A DNA stretch of 64,000 nucleotides from Candidatus Trichorickettsia mobilis (GCF_963422225.1 NZ_OY728607.1:868001-932000); one strand, 5' to 3'; counted from the first letter of the stretch, positions 18,872 to 30,300 are shown. Numbers and translations are program-made. The notes: generated by a model not told the origin, from the sequence alone.

Positions 18872-19700
18872 ATGACCGATTTTATTAATCCAATTAGCCA
18901 GATCGCTGGCTATGCAATGAAAGCAGCTACCGTTAAAGTTACGTGAAAGCGGTGAGCGTTTAGCTACTGGCGATAGAAGTAAAGCTAATATCGTAGATTA
19001 TGTAGTAGGTGCGCAATTACGTGATACAGCATCAGTGCTAAAAAGCGTCTCTAAAAGTGCTTCTTATGGTATTAATCTGCTTAAAGTTGCACAATCAATA
19101 TTACTAGCAGGAAAGCAACAGCTTGTAGGACTACAGGATATTATTGCTCAGGCTAATACCGCAAACCCTACAACTTTAGCTGCTCTAAATGCGTTATATG
19201 TAGCCAATACTACTGATCTTAACCGCCAGTTCTTAGGAGCAACTTTTGATGGTAGGACTCTTTTTGATGGTAACGTTGCAACCTCTGTAGCTAATGCTCC
19301 GCTAAACGTTAGAGTCGGGATATTAATGACTGATATTATTACAGTTAGTGCTCCCAACCTACAACAAACTGTTTCAAAGTTAGATGCTGCTGCCGCAGGT
19401 AACTTACTAAACGCTGCTAACCAACTTACTGCTCAAACTCTTATTGCAACTACAGTAGGTGATATAGTAACTAATGGTTTATCATCAATTGGTGGACAAA
19501 TTGAAAGCTTGAAAAACGCTTCTGCTGCTCTATCAAACTCTGTTCAAGTACAGGATGATTCAGCTAATGGTTATTTGAATACCAATTATGAAGATGATTC
19601 AAATAACTTTAAAGAGTCAGTAGCTCGTATTAAAGGTGCTATTGCTACCGTAGTATTAGCCGATAGATTAGTACAAGAAACAGGTAGATTACTAGATTAA
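18872..19700 (+). pseudogene. Flagellin-like protein, copy 2, frameshifted at codon 21-22
   Basis: This copy is 829 bases against 828 in copy 1. One extra T in CGTTAAAG (18933-18934; copy 1 has CGTAAAG) shifts the frame and gives a stop at 18944 after 24 residues. Only two other differences were seen: GCA to TCA (Ala to Ser) at 19560 and one silent C to T near 19685. The remaining frame is intact from a GTG at 19035 to the stop, which would give 221 residues lacking the N-terminal helix. The ribosome site AAGGAG before the ATG is preserved. It may be a very young pseudogene, an expression switch or a sequencing error. Confidence 0.8.
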
Positions 19701-19740
19701 TTAAATTATTAAATAATTAATCTAATATACTCTATTAAAT

Positions 19741-19772
19741 AAAAGGTTCTGCTGCTTAAAGCAGAGCCTTTT
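19741..19772 (+). terminator. Strong hairpin terminator after flagellin-like copy 2
   Basis: AAAAGGTTCTGCT at 19741-19753 pairs with AGCAGAGCCTTTT at 19760-19772, with one G-U pair and a six-base loop, followed by ATTTTTATTT. It closes the flagellin-like cluster. After copy 1 only a weak stem (CAGAA/TTCTG near 18690) is present. Confidence 0.85.
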
Positions 19773-19851
19773 ATTTTTATTTAAATTTAACAAGTGACAA
19801 AAATAAAATTTACGGATAATATCTAAATATTAAATATTGTAATTAACTTAA

Positions 19852-20094
19852 TTGATTAAACTTATGTCATCAAAAAACCGTGCTGCCCAAAAATTAATTT
19901 CTTTCGTCGACAATCCTGCTGATTTAGAACGTATTAAAAAAGATATGGATGACGGTTGGAATATCATTAGTTTAGTACGTAATACAAACTGGTATGTTGG
20001 GATTATGGAAAAAACACCAAGTAATGATGATGTACCGACTGAAGATAAAACCGTCTTTATTCCTCCAAGAAAAAAGTTTAAAATATCGTATTAG
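19852..20094 (+). CDS. Small conserved-looking protein of unknown function (80 residues)
   Basis: The product is charged and soluble: NRAAQKLISFVDNPADLER, then KKDMDDGWNIISLVRNT, ending in PPRKKFKISY. The DNPADLERIKKDMDDGW stretch reads like small proteins restricted to Rickettsiaceae, but I cannot name the family with certainty. The second ATG (residue 5, at 19864) may be the true start. It follows the flagellin terminator by about 80 bp and is followed by a long gene-poor gap. No function is inferred. Confidence 0.6.
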   Translation: MIKLMSSKNRAAQKLISFVDNPADLERIKKDMDDGWNIISLVRNTNWYVGIMEKTPSNDDVPTEDKTVFIPPRKKFKISY

Positions 20095-20278
20095 CTAGTA
20101 TCCAACCAAAACTGTTCTTAAAATTTAACTCCACAAACTCTAGTTTATAGAACTCGTGAGCATTTGAGGTTTTTTAGATGCTCTTGATGTCATTCCGATC
20201 TAGAACCAAAACTGAAAAACCTTGAATCAACACTCACCAGAACTCAATTACAAAAGACTAACCACCACAGTTGCCAAC

Positions 20279-20394
20279 TATAGCAAAGCCAGTTGGATTA
20301 TGGTACGTTAATGGAAGAGCTAGGTAGATTACTTTGTTGCGCACAACTGAGACGCAGCATATTTGACGTACCATAATCCACTGGAGAAGCTATA
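20279..20394. repeat. TATAGC-type MITE, complete copy 1
   Basis: The 116-bp element runs from TATAGCAAAGCCAGTTGGAT to CCACTGGAGAAGCTATA. Its imperfect terminal inverted repeats are about 28 bp long (TATAGC...CCAGTTGGATTATGGTACG). The core carries TAGGTAGATTACTTTGTTGC. The surrounding gap (20095-20738) shows no gene. Confidence 0.8.
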
Positions 20395-20738
20395 AACCCA
20401 CACAAGACTCTAGCTTTTATGCCTGAACCGAGGCAGCTTTAACCTTTGTGTTAATCAAGTATTTACTTAAATCATTATTTTTTGCTGGATTCCCACATTT
20501 GCTGTGCTCTCAGAATGACGGTTAAAACTGATATCATTGACGAGCTTTCATAAAACATTTTAATTAGCAACTGAGTATTATATACAACCTCTTAGCATTA
20601 AGCTAAAAATCGCTATATTATAACTTCAATCTTATACAAATTATACAACTAAAGATTATTTTACTTTTATAAAAATACACTATAGATTACATAAATTGTA
20701 TACTATAATGTTATTCAAATTTATTAGCGGATATTATT

Positions 20739-21110
20739 ATGTCAAATGTAATTAAATCCCAAGCTCCTTTCGAACGCTTAAAATCATATGAAGCTTCCCC
20801 TGATATTAGTTTGCGAAAAGCAATTATTACCCAAGCAATCATTGATGCTACTAACACTTCAAATCTTCGCGAAGCAAAAAAACTGGAAATGGAAGCAAAA
20901 GCCTGGATTTTTGGTGGAAGTGAATATTTTCAAGAATTATGTATTGAAGCTGGTATAGAACCATCATTTGTAATTAAATTAGCTAAAAAAATTATTAAAT
21001 TACATAAATCTCAAACCAAATCACCTAAAAATCATCAATACCACGTAAAGAGCAAAGACCGCAGTGGTAAAAATAATGATATAAGCAAAAAATTAGAAAT
21101 TATAATTTGA
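20739..21110 (+). CDS. Small helical protein of unknown function (123 residues)
   Basis: The N-terminal part is helical with ISLRKAIITQAIIDATN. The middle REAKKLEMEAKAWIFGGSEY followed by ELCIEAGIEPSFVIKLAKKI resembles short phage- and plasmid-borne proteins in which an AxxWIF...C..AG.(D/E)P..VR segment forms a helix-turn-helix-like motif. The C-terminal 40 residues are lysine-rich and look disordered, consistent with nucleic-acid binding. I do not recognise a named family, and DNA binding is only an inference. It stands alone, before a MITE and obgE. Confidence 0.6.
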   Translation: MSNVIKSQAPFERLKSYEASPDISLRKAIITQAIIDATNTSNLREAKKLEMEAKAWIFGGSEYFQELCIEAGIEPSFVIKLAKKIIKLHKSQTKSPKNHQYHVKSKDRSGKNNDISKKLEIII

Positions 21111-21188
21111 AGTATTTTCAGTAATTGATGTATAGTGTCATAAGTGATGCTAGAACTGAAAGAACTACATAAATTTTAAAGCTTTATT

Positions 21189-21351
21189 AGAGGGTAGATG
21201 CAAACAAAACGTTAATTGAATTTTTGCCTGTTTTCTTATCTTTCTACTTCAAATTTTATTCTAATAGCACCACTATTATCATAAAATTAGCCTTGAAATA
21301 TAAAAAAATATTCTAAAAATCATCTTAACGTTTTACCTACATCTACCCTCT
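21189..21351. repeat. GGGTAGATG-type MITE, copy 1
   Basis: The 163-bp element has 26-bp terminal inverted repeats: AGAGGGTAGATGCAAACAAA... at 21189-21214 and its complement ending CTACCCTCT at 21326-21351. A near-identical element lies at 43249-43410. The interior (TGAATTTTTGCCT, CTTATCTTTCTAC, CATAAAATTAGCCTTG) is conserved between the two copies and has no open frame. Confidence 0.9.
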
Positions 21352-21358
21352 TAAATAA

Positions 21359-22384
<1,026 letters not shown>

Positions 22385-22692
22385 TTCTTTTTTATTAGTA
22401 AAGCTAAATTGCTGTTGACAAAAATGGCATGGTATCATAGAAGAGGTTTAGTTTTACAAGTGAGCTTGATCATAAAGTGCTACTAAAAATAGTTGATCTT
22501 TTTTAAATCCGTTAATTTAAGAGCCTGTCTTAAAAGTAGAATAAGAGAGGAATTTTTTAGACAAAACGAAGTCGAGTGCCTCAAGCAGTCTCTTGTTTGT
22601 TGCAAAACGGAAGACGAGTTTTAACGACAAATCACCTCTTAGATGCACGTGTCAGACAAGCTCTAAGTTGCTCACAAAGGAACGTATTCATA

Positions 22693-24189
22693 GTGGATGT
22701 ACATTCGTATTTATTTAAGAACCGATTCAGAAGGATTTTTTGGCCAATACACCATCATGAACTTGGAAAATTTATACCAATCTCTGGACTAATGTTTTGT
22801 ATTTTATTTAATCAAAATGTACTCAGAATTCTTAAAGACAGTATCCTGATCTCAGAAATTAGCGCTGAAGTCGCTAGTTTTGCTAAGGTTTATTGTGTCA
22901 CTCCAGCAGCAGCCATCTTTGTAATTATTTACGCAAAACTAGTTAACCATTTAAACTTTGAAAAAATCTATTACTACCTTATTAGTGTCTTTATTGGATT
23001 TTTTGCTATTTTTGCATTTATATTATATCCTAATATTAGCTACTTTCACATGGATGCCACTGCACTAGATCAGCTAATGTCTGCTCATCCTCATTTAAAG
23101 TGGTATATAGCATTAGCTGGAAACTGGGGCTATATTATTTTTTATACTTTAGCTGAGCTATGGCCGAATATTTTTTATGTTTTATTATTTTGGCAGTTTG
23201 CTAATGAAATTACTACTACCGAAGAAGCAAAAAGATTTTATACTTTGTTTTCTTTATTTGGTAATTCATCACTAATATTTGTAGGATTATTAATGATGAA
23301 TTTAGCTTCTGAACGTACAATCATGCAATATTTTATCCAGGTTGCCAACAGCAAAGTAGTTTTAACACAGGTATCGGTACTTTGTGTAGTAATCTTTGCA
23401 TTATTATCATGTTTGTTGGTAAGATTTATTGGCACTAATGTCATGACCAACCCAACATTTTATAATAGAGCTAAAGCTCCAAGATCTACGAAAGAAAAAA
23501 TGAGCATCATGCATAGTTTTAGATATATTGCAAAATCAAAATATCTATGGTTAATGCTAGTTTGTTCAGCGGCTTTTGGGTTCGCAATTAACTTGGTTGA
23601 AGCGGTATGGAAAGCAAAAATCAAAGAATTATACCCTACAGTGAATAGTTATGCTGAATTTAATAGCTTATATATTCTTTGGACTGGCGTTGCAATCATT
23701 GTCATGACTATCATCAGTAACAATATTATGCGTAGCCATAGTTGGTTTGCAGCGGCTGTAATATCTCCAATTATAATTATGATTACAGGAATTGCTTTTT
23801 TTCTTCTGGTAGTATTCGATCACCAAATATTAAGCTTTTTTGATGGCGCGATAATAATGACCCCATTAGCACTTGCTGTCTCAATTGGAGCATTACAAAA
23901 TATATTGGCAAAAGGTAGTAAATACTCGATCTGGGACACTTCCATACAAATGCTTTATATACCCTTAGATGATGAACTAAAAACCAAAGGTAAAGCTGCT
24001 GTAGACGTTGTTAGTTCTAAAATAGGAAAATCATCAAGTGGTTTGGTACAATCTCTCATCTTTACAATATTTCCAGCCGCTACCTTTACTTCTATTTCAC
24101 CAATATTAATGGTGATTTTTACATTAGTATGTGTTCTTTGGATTTACGCTGTAAGAAAAGTTTATTTTGAATATTTAAAAATTGTGTAG
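22693..24189 (+). CDS. tlc: Tlc-family ATP/ADP (nucleotide) translocase
   Basis: Tlc carriers exchange host ATP for bacterial ADP, or import other nucleotides, and are a hallmark of energy-parasitic Rickettsiales and Chlamydiales. The protein has about 12 hydrophobic segments. RIFWPIHHHELGKFIPISGLM near the N-terminus, then NVLRILKDSILISEI, match the family opening (WPI...KF-P...R--KD). YIPLDDELKTKGKAAVDVV near residue 430 is the conserved late motif. The frame stays open to a GTG at 22576, but the GTG at 22693, with AAAGGA about 11 bases before it, gives 498 residues. That is the usual Tlc length, so I prefer it. Which nucleotide it carries cannot be told from sequence. Confidence 0.93.
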   Translation: MDVHSYLFKNRFRRIFWPIHHHELGKFIPISGLMFCILFNQNVLRILKDSILISEISAEVASFAKVYCVTPAAAIFVIIYAKLVNHLNFEKIYYYLISVFIGFFAIFAFILYPNISYFHMDATALDQLMSAHPHLKWYIALAGNWGYIIFYTLAELWPNIFYVLLFWQFANEITTTEEAKRFYTLFSLFGNSSLIFVGLLMMNLASERTIMQYFIQVANSKVVLTQVSVLCVVIFALLSCLLVRFIGTNVMTNPTFYNRAKAPRSTKEKMSIMHSFRYIAKSKYLWLMLVCSAAFGFAINLVEAVWKAKIKELYPTVNSYAEFNSLYILWTGVAIIVMTIISNNIMRSHSWFAAAVISPIIIMITGIAFFLLVVFDHQILSFFDGAIIMTPLALAVSIGALQNILAKGSKYSIWDTSIQMLYIPLDDELKTKGKAAVDVVSSKIGKSSSGLVQSLIFTIFPAATFTSISPILMVIFTLVCVLWIYAVRKVYFEYLKIV

Positions 24190-24254
24190 TTAATAGACTT
24201 CTCTCACAAGCAAGTAGTATATATTTAAACCCCACTTTAGGTGAATTAGGCGCT

Positions 24255-25145
24255 TTAGCTAAAATTTATATCAAAATCAAGTAATTCCTTAGATTCACGT
24301 AACCCTAAGCATAAATCAAAAAGTTGATTTGTATATTTTTCTTTGACAATATGCAGGCTATGCAACTGTAATCTACGTAATTCTTTTGTAGTTATAGGCA
24401 AAGAGTGGCAAATTTTTATCAAATCATCATCGGTAGCGAAATGCCTTTTAGGGATATTGATATTGATTGCACAGCTTTCACGGAAAGCAGCAATTATTTG
24501 CATTCGACAAATAAAATCTTTAGAACGGTTTTGAAATTTCACCTTTTTCCAGGCCTCAGTAAATTTTACAGTGTAATTTTCTGTTCTCAACAAAGTGATA
24601 ATTGTATTATTATAAATATCATTTAAGTGATGAAAATCTATAATGTTCTGTAAATATTGATAAATTGCGTGCAGATATTCTACATCTATAATTGCGTATT
24701 GTAACATTTGATGTGGTAGTGGGCGTTGTAGCCAGTTAGCTGTTTGATAAGTTTTATCGATATCAACACCACAAATCATTTTGCATAAATCACCATAGCT
24801 TAATGCAATTCCTAGTCCAGCCACTCTAGCAGCAAGTTGCGTATCAAAAACGTTCTTTGGCAATTTTTTAAATAGCTGGTAAAAAATTTCAAAATCTTCT
24901 CGTGGAGAATGAAATATTTTCAAAATTTGATCATTTAACAAGATACTTTTGATTTTAGTCAGATTTAAACCAGCGAGCGCGTCGATCACTAGCTGATGGT
25001 TATTGCTAATAATTTGGATAATGCTTAACTCTGCGTAATATGTATGTCTACGCTCAAACTCAGTATCAATACAGACTATTTTTGAGTCATTAATGATGAT
25101 ATCACAAAATTCATCTAATTGTTGTTGAGTATTAATTAGTATCAT
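24255..25145 (-). CDS. rnd: Ribonuclease D
   Basis: RNase D trims tRNA 3' ends. The 296-residue protein is shorter than E. coli RNase D (about 375), as expected for a single shortened HRDC-like C-terminus. The DEDD exonuclease core is complete: CIDTEFERRHTY near residue 24 (first D and E), KIFHSPREDFEIF near 77 (D), and QYAIIDVEYLHAIYQY near 149 (final D). It is the last gene of a minus-strand group (PAP2, 104-residue protein, rnd). Overlapping plus-strand frames are shadows. Confidence 0.93.
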   Translation of the reverse strand: MILINTQQQLDEFCDIIINDSKIVCIDTEFERRHTYYAELSIIQIISNNHQLVIDALAGLNLTKIKSILLNDQILKIFHSPREDFEIFYQLFKKLPKNVFDTQLAARVAGLGIALSYGDLCKMICGVDIDKTYQTANWLQRPLPHQMLQYAIIDVEYLHAIYQYLQNIIDFHHLNDIYNNTIITLLRTENYTVKFTEAWKKVKFQNRSKDFICRMQIIAAFRESCAININIPKRHFATDDDLIKICHSLPITTKELRRLQLHSLHIVKEKYTNQLFDLCLGLRESKELLDFDINFS

Positions 25146-25170
25146 TTGGTTTGAATCAATCTAATTAATA

Positions 25171-25485
25171 TTAATTGGAATCTTCCATTATACTGTTTTC
25201 TCCGGTAACTGATATTTCTGTAGTATCTATCAGTACATGCAAGTAATTGATTGGTTCGACGATGATATTCTTTCCTATTTTTAAATGCTTTACATAAGTT
25301 GCTCTTTGTAAAATTAGAGTAGCATCATGTTCAATTATTAAATGGCAGATAGGAATCAATTTAGTGCCATATGCTTTCCATGGCAAGATCCATTTTTTAT
25401 TAGCTGTAATATGGATATCCGGCAGTGGTATTGCTATATTCGCTATTTTAAGTGGTATAGCAATACCCTCTCTATCTTTTGTCAT
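25171..25485 (-). CDS. Protein of unknown function (104 residues)
   Basis: I do not recognise this protein. It has no signal peptide or membrane helix and is rich in beta-like hydrophobic alternation (IAIPLKIANIAIPLPDIHI, then ATLILQRATYVKHLKIG). KKWILPWKAYGTKLIP in the middle is basic and aromatic. It lies 13 bp after the PAP2 gene and 25 bp before rnd on the same strand, so it is probably cotranscribed with both, but that does not indicate a function. Confidence 0.6.
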   Translation of the reverse strand: MTKDREGIAIPLKIANIAIPLPDIHITANKKWILPWKAYGTKLIPICHLIIEHDATLILQRATYVKHLKIGKNIIVEPINYLHVLIDTTEISVTGENSIMEDSN

Positions 25486-25498
25486 GAAAATATATCAA

Positions 25499-26155
25499 TC
25501 AATTTGCAAATAATTTAATATTTATAATATTGCCAATAGTTTTAAGCAGATTTTGTGTTAACAATCCATAAATTACATTACCAATCATAATTACCAAAAT
25601 AATAATCAAAAAAGAATAAAGAATATCTGCTGGATAATGCATTGCTAAAGTAATTCGTGATAAACCAACCATCAACACTATGCCAGCAGCAAAGAGCTTT
25701 TGTTTGATGTTCAGGTATGACCAAGTACAATATGCTATCAATAAAGCAAGGCCTGTATGAGCACTAGGAAAGCTGGACAGACATCTTTCCGTACTAATGT
25801 CAGTTATAGTGACAAAGCTTATTGGTGGTAATGAGCAAAATGGCCGAGGTAAATTAAAAGAGAATTTAAGCAAACTATATACCAGGCCAAAAACTATATA
25901 CATTATCGCAATTTTTGCCAGTTCATTATAAATAAACCAAAATTTTAAATTTCGTTGAGTGATGTCAGAAATTTTTTGTAATTTTAGATAAAAATAAGTA
26001 GCACTGACTATATAATATACAGCAAAATTACCAATAAAAAAAGACCAGGTAATAATTTGTAAAAAATATGGCAATATACCAATATTAGTGTTAAGGTTTA
26101 TCAGTATAAATAATTTTTGATTCCAACCGTAAAAGTTATAAAATATTTCAAACAT
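25499..26155 (-). CDS. PAP2-family membrane phosphatase
   Basis: This 218-residue membrane protein has the three phosphatase motifs of the PAP2 superfamily: KFSFNLPRPF (KX6RP), SFPSAHTG (PSxH), and SRITLAMHYPADIL (SRxxxxxHxxxD). About six hydrophobic segments surround them. Members dephosphorylate lipid phosphates such as phosphatidic acid, phosphatidylglycerol phosphate or undecaprenyl pyrophosphate. The exact substrate is not predictable here. The open frame extends to 26257, but the first 34 codons overlap the divergent hydrolase gene. The ATG at 26155 (MFEIFYNFYGWN) gives a normal start 14 bp from that gene. Confidence 0.88.
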   Translation of the reverse strand: MFEIFYNFYGWNQKLFILINLNTNIGILPYFLQIITWSFFIGNFAVYYIVSATYFYLKLQKISDITQRNLKFWFIYNELAKIAIMYIVFGLVYSLLKFSFNLPRPFCSLPPISFVTITDISTERCLSSFPSAHTGLALLIAYCTWSYLNIKQKLFAAGIVLMVGLSRITLAMHYPADILYSFLIIILVIMIGNVIYGLLTQNLLKTIGNIINIKLFAN

Positions 26156-26169
26156 TTTGTTGTATCTAT

Positions 26170-26919
26170 ATGTTTCATGTAACAGTGTTAGGTTGTGGAG
26201 GGTCAGTTGGTGTACCGATGATTGGTTGCAGCTGTAATGTTTGTAAATCAAATTCACGCTACAATAAAAGAACTAGATCCGCAATATTTATTAGTGATGA
26301 GAATAGTAAAATCCTGGTAGATTTTGGCTTTGACATAAAAGATCAAATAGTGCGAGCTGGAATCAATAAACTAGATGGGGCAATATTAACGCACGATCAT
26401 GCAGACCATGTTGCTGGGATTGATAATTTAAGGTTGTTCACACGAATTCAGCAACAACCTTTAAATATTTATACTGATCATACTACAGCTACAGCAGTTG
26501 AGCATCGCTATCAGTATTTATTTGCTAATAAGCAGTTGATCATGAATGAGGTGGGTTTCTTTGATAGATTGGATATAGGAAATCTTAGCTTACAGCTATT
26601 CCGACAACATCATGGACCAATTGACAGTATCGGAATTAGGATTAGAAACTTTGTATATTCCAGTGATATAGCTGATTTTCCGGTAGAGTCTAAACAATAT
26701 TTGTATAATATTGGGATTTGGGTTTTAGATTGCACTGGTGATCAATCCACTAAAACTCATGCTGGGCTTGATAAAATATTACAATGGAATGAAGAATATC
26801 AACCGCAGCAAATCTTCTTAACCAACATGCAACATACTATTGATTACCATGAAATATCAACCAGACTACCAAAAAATATTAGGCCATTATACGATGGTTA
26901 TCAGTTTATAGTCAATTAA
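26170..26919 (+). CDS. Metallo-beta-lactamase-fold hydrolase (PhnP-like)
   Basis: The 249-residue protein starts FHVTVLGCGGSVGVPMIGC, with CSCNVC shortly after. The metal-binding motif is THDHADHVAGID at about residues 75-86. The FRQHHGPIDSIGIRI segment and VLDCTGDQ supply later metal ligands, and NMQHTIDYHE is near the end. This is the PhnP/RNase Z-like phosphodiesterase group, in which PhnP cleaves cyclic ribosyl phosphates. In Rickettsiales it is found without a C-P lyase operon, so another cyclic phosphodiester is more likely. It is divergent from PAP2. Confidence 0.87.
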   Translation: MFHVTVLGCGGSVGVPMIGCSCNVCKSNSRYNKRTRSAIFISDENSKILVDFGFDIKDQIVRAGINKLDGAILTHDHADHVAGIDNLRLFTRIQQQPLNIYTDHTTATAVEHRYQYLFANKQLIMNEVGFFDRLDIGNLSLQLFRQHHGPIDSIGIRIRNFVYSSDIADFPVESKQYLYNIGIWVLDCTGDQSTKTHAGLDKILQWNEEYQPQQIFLTNMQHTIDYHEISTRLPKNIRPLYDGYQFIVN

Positions 26920-26983
26920 GCATAAATTTGACTGTCGCTACCGTGAGTGTTTTTAGAAAAAGTCTTCATAGATTTTGTTAAAA

Positions 26984-27210
26984 ATCGAAGCAATCCAGTC
27001 TTTATTAAATACTCTCCATACTTGAGCTGCAATTGGATCACCACGAAGCCTAACGGCTCCTCGTTATCTGATATATCCCCACGAATTTGAGCGTTCACGG
27101 ATTAAAAATCGTCATTGCGAGGAGTAAAACGACGAAGCAATCCAGTTGAAATCAATGTTTCTTAGCTATTTTCTGGATTGCTTCGTCGTTTCACTCCTCA
27201 GCTCAGACGG
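26984..27210. repeat. GCAATGAC-family palindromic repeats, copy 3 (composite)
   Basis: Two units abut. The second has long arms: AGGAGTAAAACGACGAAGCA from 27120, continuing to 27145, against its complement at 27173-27198 with one mismatch. The first (26984-27060) carries AAGCAATCCAG and CTCCTCG. The tail CAGCTCAGACGGCGG recurs after the copy near 38860. The gap 26920-27333 is otherwise empty. Confidence 0.8.
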
Positions 27211-27333
27211 CGGTTGTAGCTTTGTAAGTTCTGTACTAATGTTCAATTTTAAAAACTCGTGAACGCTTACTTACCACCTAACTGACCAATGCTATAAGTG
27301 TTCTTAGTGTTCTTGGCTATATATTCTCTGACA

Positions 27334-30300
27334 TTAATCATTTATTCCATATTCAATTTTATAGTATAAGCTGCCACCGCCTGTAACATTTAACTCAAAT
27401 TTAATATTATTAAATCCAGGCTGGAGTTTACTTTTAATGTCTATAGTACCTAAGTCGCTTCTATACTGACCAGAGTCAGCTTTTGTCAAATCAATATCGA
27501 GCAATTTAAAATCTTTTTGTCCTGCTACAAAATTACCGTTAACTTTTACCTGTACCCAATCATCATAACCAATTTTTGCAATGCGGAAATAACTTACTTT
27601 TGATAGATCTTGAATATTAAATTGTAAAGTTGAGGTGAATGTATTAGGTCCTCCTACAGTATTGCTCTTATCTGTACCAAATTCATAGCTATTAGCTGTC
27701 TTCTTTTGAGCATATGAAGCAGGGAATGTGTGAGTGTTACTAAACTGCACTGCTCCTGGCATACAACTTATAGTATTACCATCAGCATCTTTATCCAATT
27801 TTTCAAACGCAACCGTCATCTTGCTGGCATTAGCAATACAATAACGTGTAAGCGGCGCAAAAGTACTATATCCAGATGGGCATTTTCCTACAGCTTGCAT
27901 ACCAACATCAGTTTCAGGCCAAGTTGCACCAGCACCATTTGCCCAATCAGGACTAGTAATCGCTTGACATTTTGGCCGTGGTATCGTTGTGCATAACCCT
28001 AGCTCCACCGGAGTCTTATCACGAAGAACGTATTTTGTTTTATCATATCCGGCTCCCGGGCTGCCATTTAAATCGTAAAAATCATTATCTGATAATGAAG
28101 CACCTATATTATAGTTTGGATCTGGCTTATACCTTTCATTATTTAATAAACCGACCTTACAAACTTCTCTACCTGAGTTTTTATCGTTTGTGTAACAAAA
28201 TGTACCGCCTGGACAAGATTTTATGGTGATACCAGCGCCGCCATTTATACCTGGTAACGAACCCACTTCAAGGACACATAATAATTTCTCTAAGAGACCA
28301 GGTGTGCTATCACACAAATGTAACTTACCAACATATTCAGGTGACTGTGCTTTATTAGCAAAATCTACACAATTTACTGTATCTTCCTCCAATAACTTGG
28401 CCAGCACGCAACTAGTAGTATTCGCTGCACTACAGCGATCCATAGTAGATACTTGCAGGCAAGTGAATGTTCCACCCTGAATATATTTTCCCTCTCGTAT
28501 ATCAGGTTTCTTTGGGTCATTGTCATTACCACCAACATATTCAAGACCAGTTAAATATACTCCGTCTACTTCTTTAAGACTGCCATCCCCTTGCACAACA
28601 TAAGGAGCAGGTGTTTTATCATCTGGACCCGGTTTATAATCACCATAAATACTTGATGGATTAATTGATTTAAGGCCACTAAAAGGTTTCTGTGTAAACT
28701 TGTCATCAGTAACATTCGAGGTAAAATCATATCCGGCTAAGTTCACTCTATAATTATAAATATCAAAATTATTAACTGACAATGGCTGCATTACTGCACT
28801 GGTATAATCTTTTCCACTTTTTAAAACCACTATAAAAGCCGGTTTAAAATAATCATTCTTACACTTTGATCTTAATTCAGAAGATATACTAACATCAGGA
28901 TCTTGATTTGCCTCCTGACAACCAAGTACCTTAGGCGTTGAAGATATGCCACTACAACTCACTTCCATACCAGAAGGAGATGTGCATTTTAAAGCAGAAT
29001 TGGTACAAACGTTACTACTATTATCTTGACAACTTACGACATCGCCTGATGATGATATACAGAAAGCACCAGCATTCTGACAAGTTGCGTCAGCACTAGC
29101 TTTGCACATTACAGCTGTAGGCGAAGGACAAGCTTGCATTGCAGAGGAAGTAGTGATTATTTTACCACAAACAGTACTACTTATACTTTGATAATCTACC
29201 GTACCTTGATACTGTGTCCCAGACGATGAGGTACAAGGTTTGCCATCATTCTGACAAACAAAGTAACCAGAATTTAATGATGATGCACATTTACTCTTGA
29301 CTTTAGGTTTCATCGTTATTCTGTTTTCACAACCAACTAAATCGTTATCGTCTCCAAAAACACAAATTTGCTTCGGATCCTGTTGGAATGTTTCAGATCC
29401 TCGTGGCATATCAGCTATAGCAGTAGATTGTCTACGTATTACCACAGATAACTTTCTGGCATTACCATTTGTGTCATTTAAAGAAACATCTTCTTTTAGA
29501 AGAGTCATATTATAACCATCTTCTATTTTAGGAAAAATTAGAGAAACATCTATGAATGCTCCAGTATTTACTCCCCATACTTTCTGACATGTACCACCAC
29601 TATTTTCATCACAACCAACCAAACCATTAATAAAATAATTACTAGGAACAGATGTTTTGCCGGTACTCGATCCGTAAGCCACTCTAAATCCAGATAAACA
29701 CCAGCTGTTAGCACCAGGATTACACTGCGGCGCTTTAATCTTAGTACGAACACAAACAGAACCAGGACTATCCGTACATGAAGGAATGACATCCCAAAAT
29801 CCACTAGCAGTATGTATACCTTTAGCCGAACCACTAAATGGCCCTGATATTTCAACACATTTGTCTGTTTTTGTTGGATCTTCTTTATTCCGACAAAGTG
29901 GCACAAAATTATCAAAACTTATCCGGATACTATTGCGTACAAAATTGTTGACCAACTGTGATACTACACATTTATGATCCGAAGTTGACATCAGAGGAAT
30001 TACGGTATTATTAGAATAGCCCCCTACTTCACAAATAGCATTTGTTGTAGGTGATGGTATAAATGGTGTAAGCTGTGGACAATAAGGTGGAGGATATGGT
30101 CCTACCGGCACTTCAACACAACCAAACTTATAAGAATCTACTACCCTATTAAATTGTCCAAATTCTTTAAGGATAGCTATAAAAATACTTCCTATATAAT
30201 CCATGATGGCATTTATAGCATCAAAAATTACCTTAAATAAATCAAGTCCAGGAATTATTACTCCGCCTATTGCATCTAATAAAGAGCCAATCATATCGCG

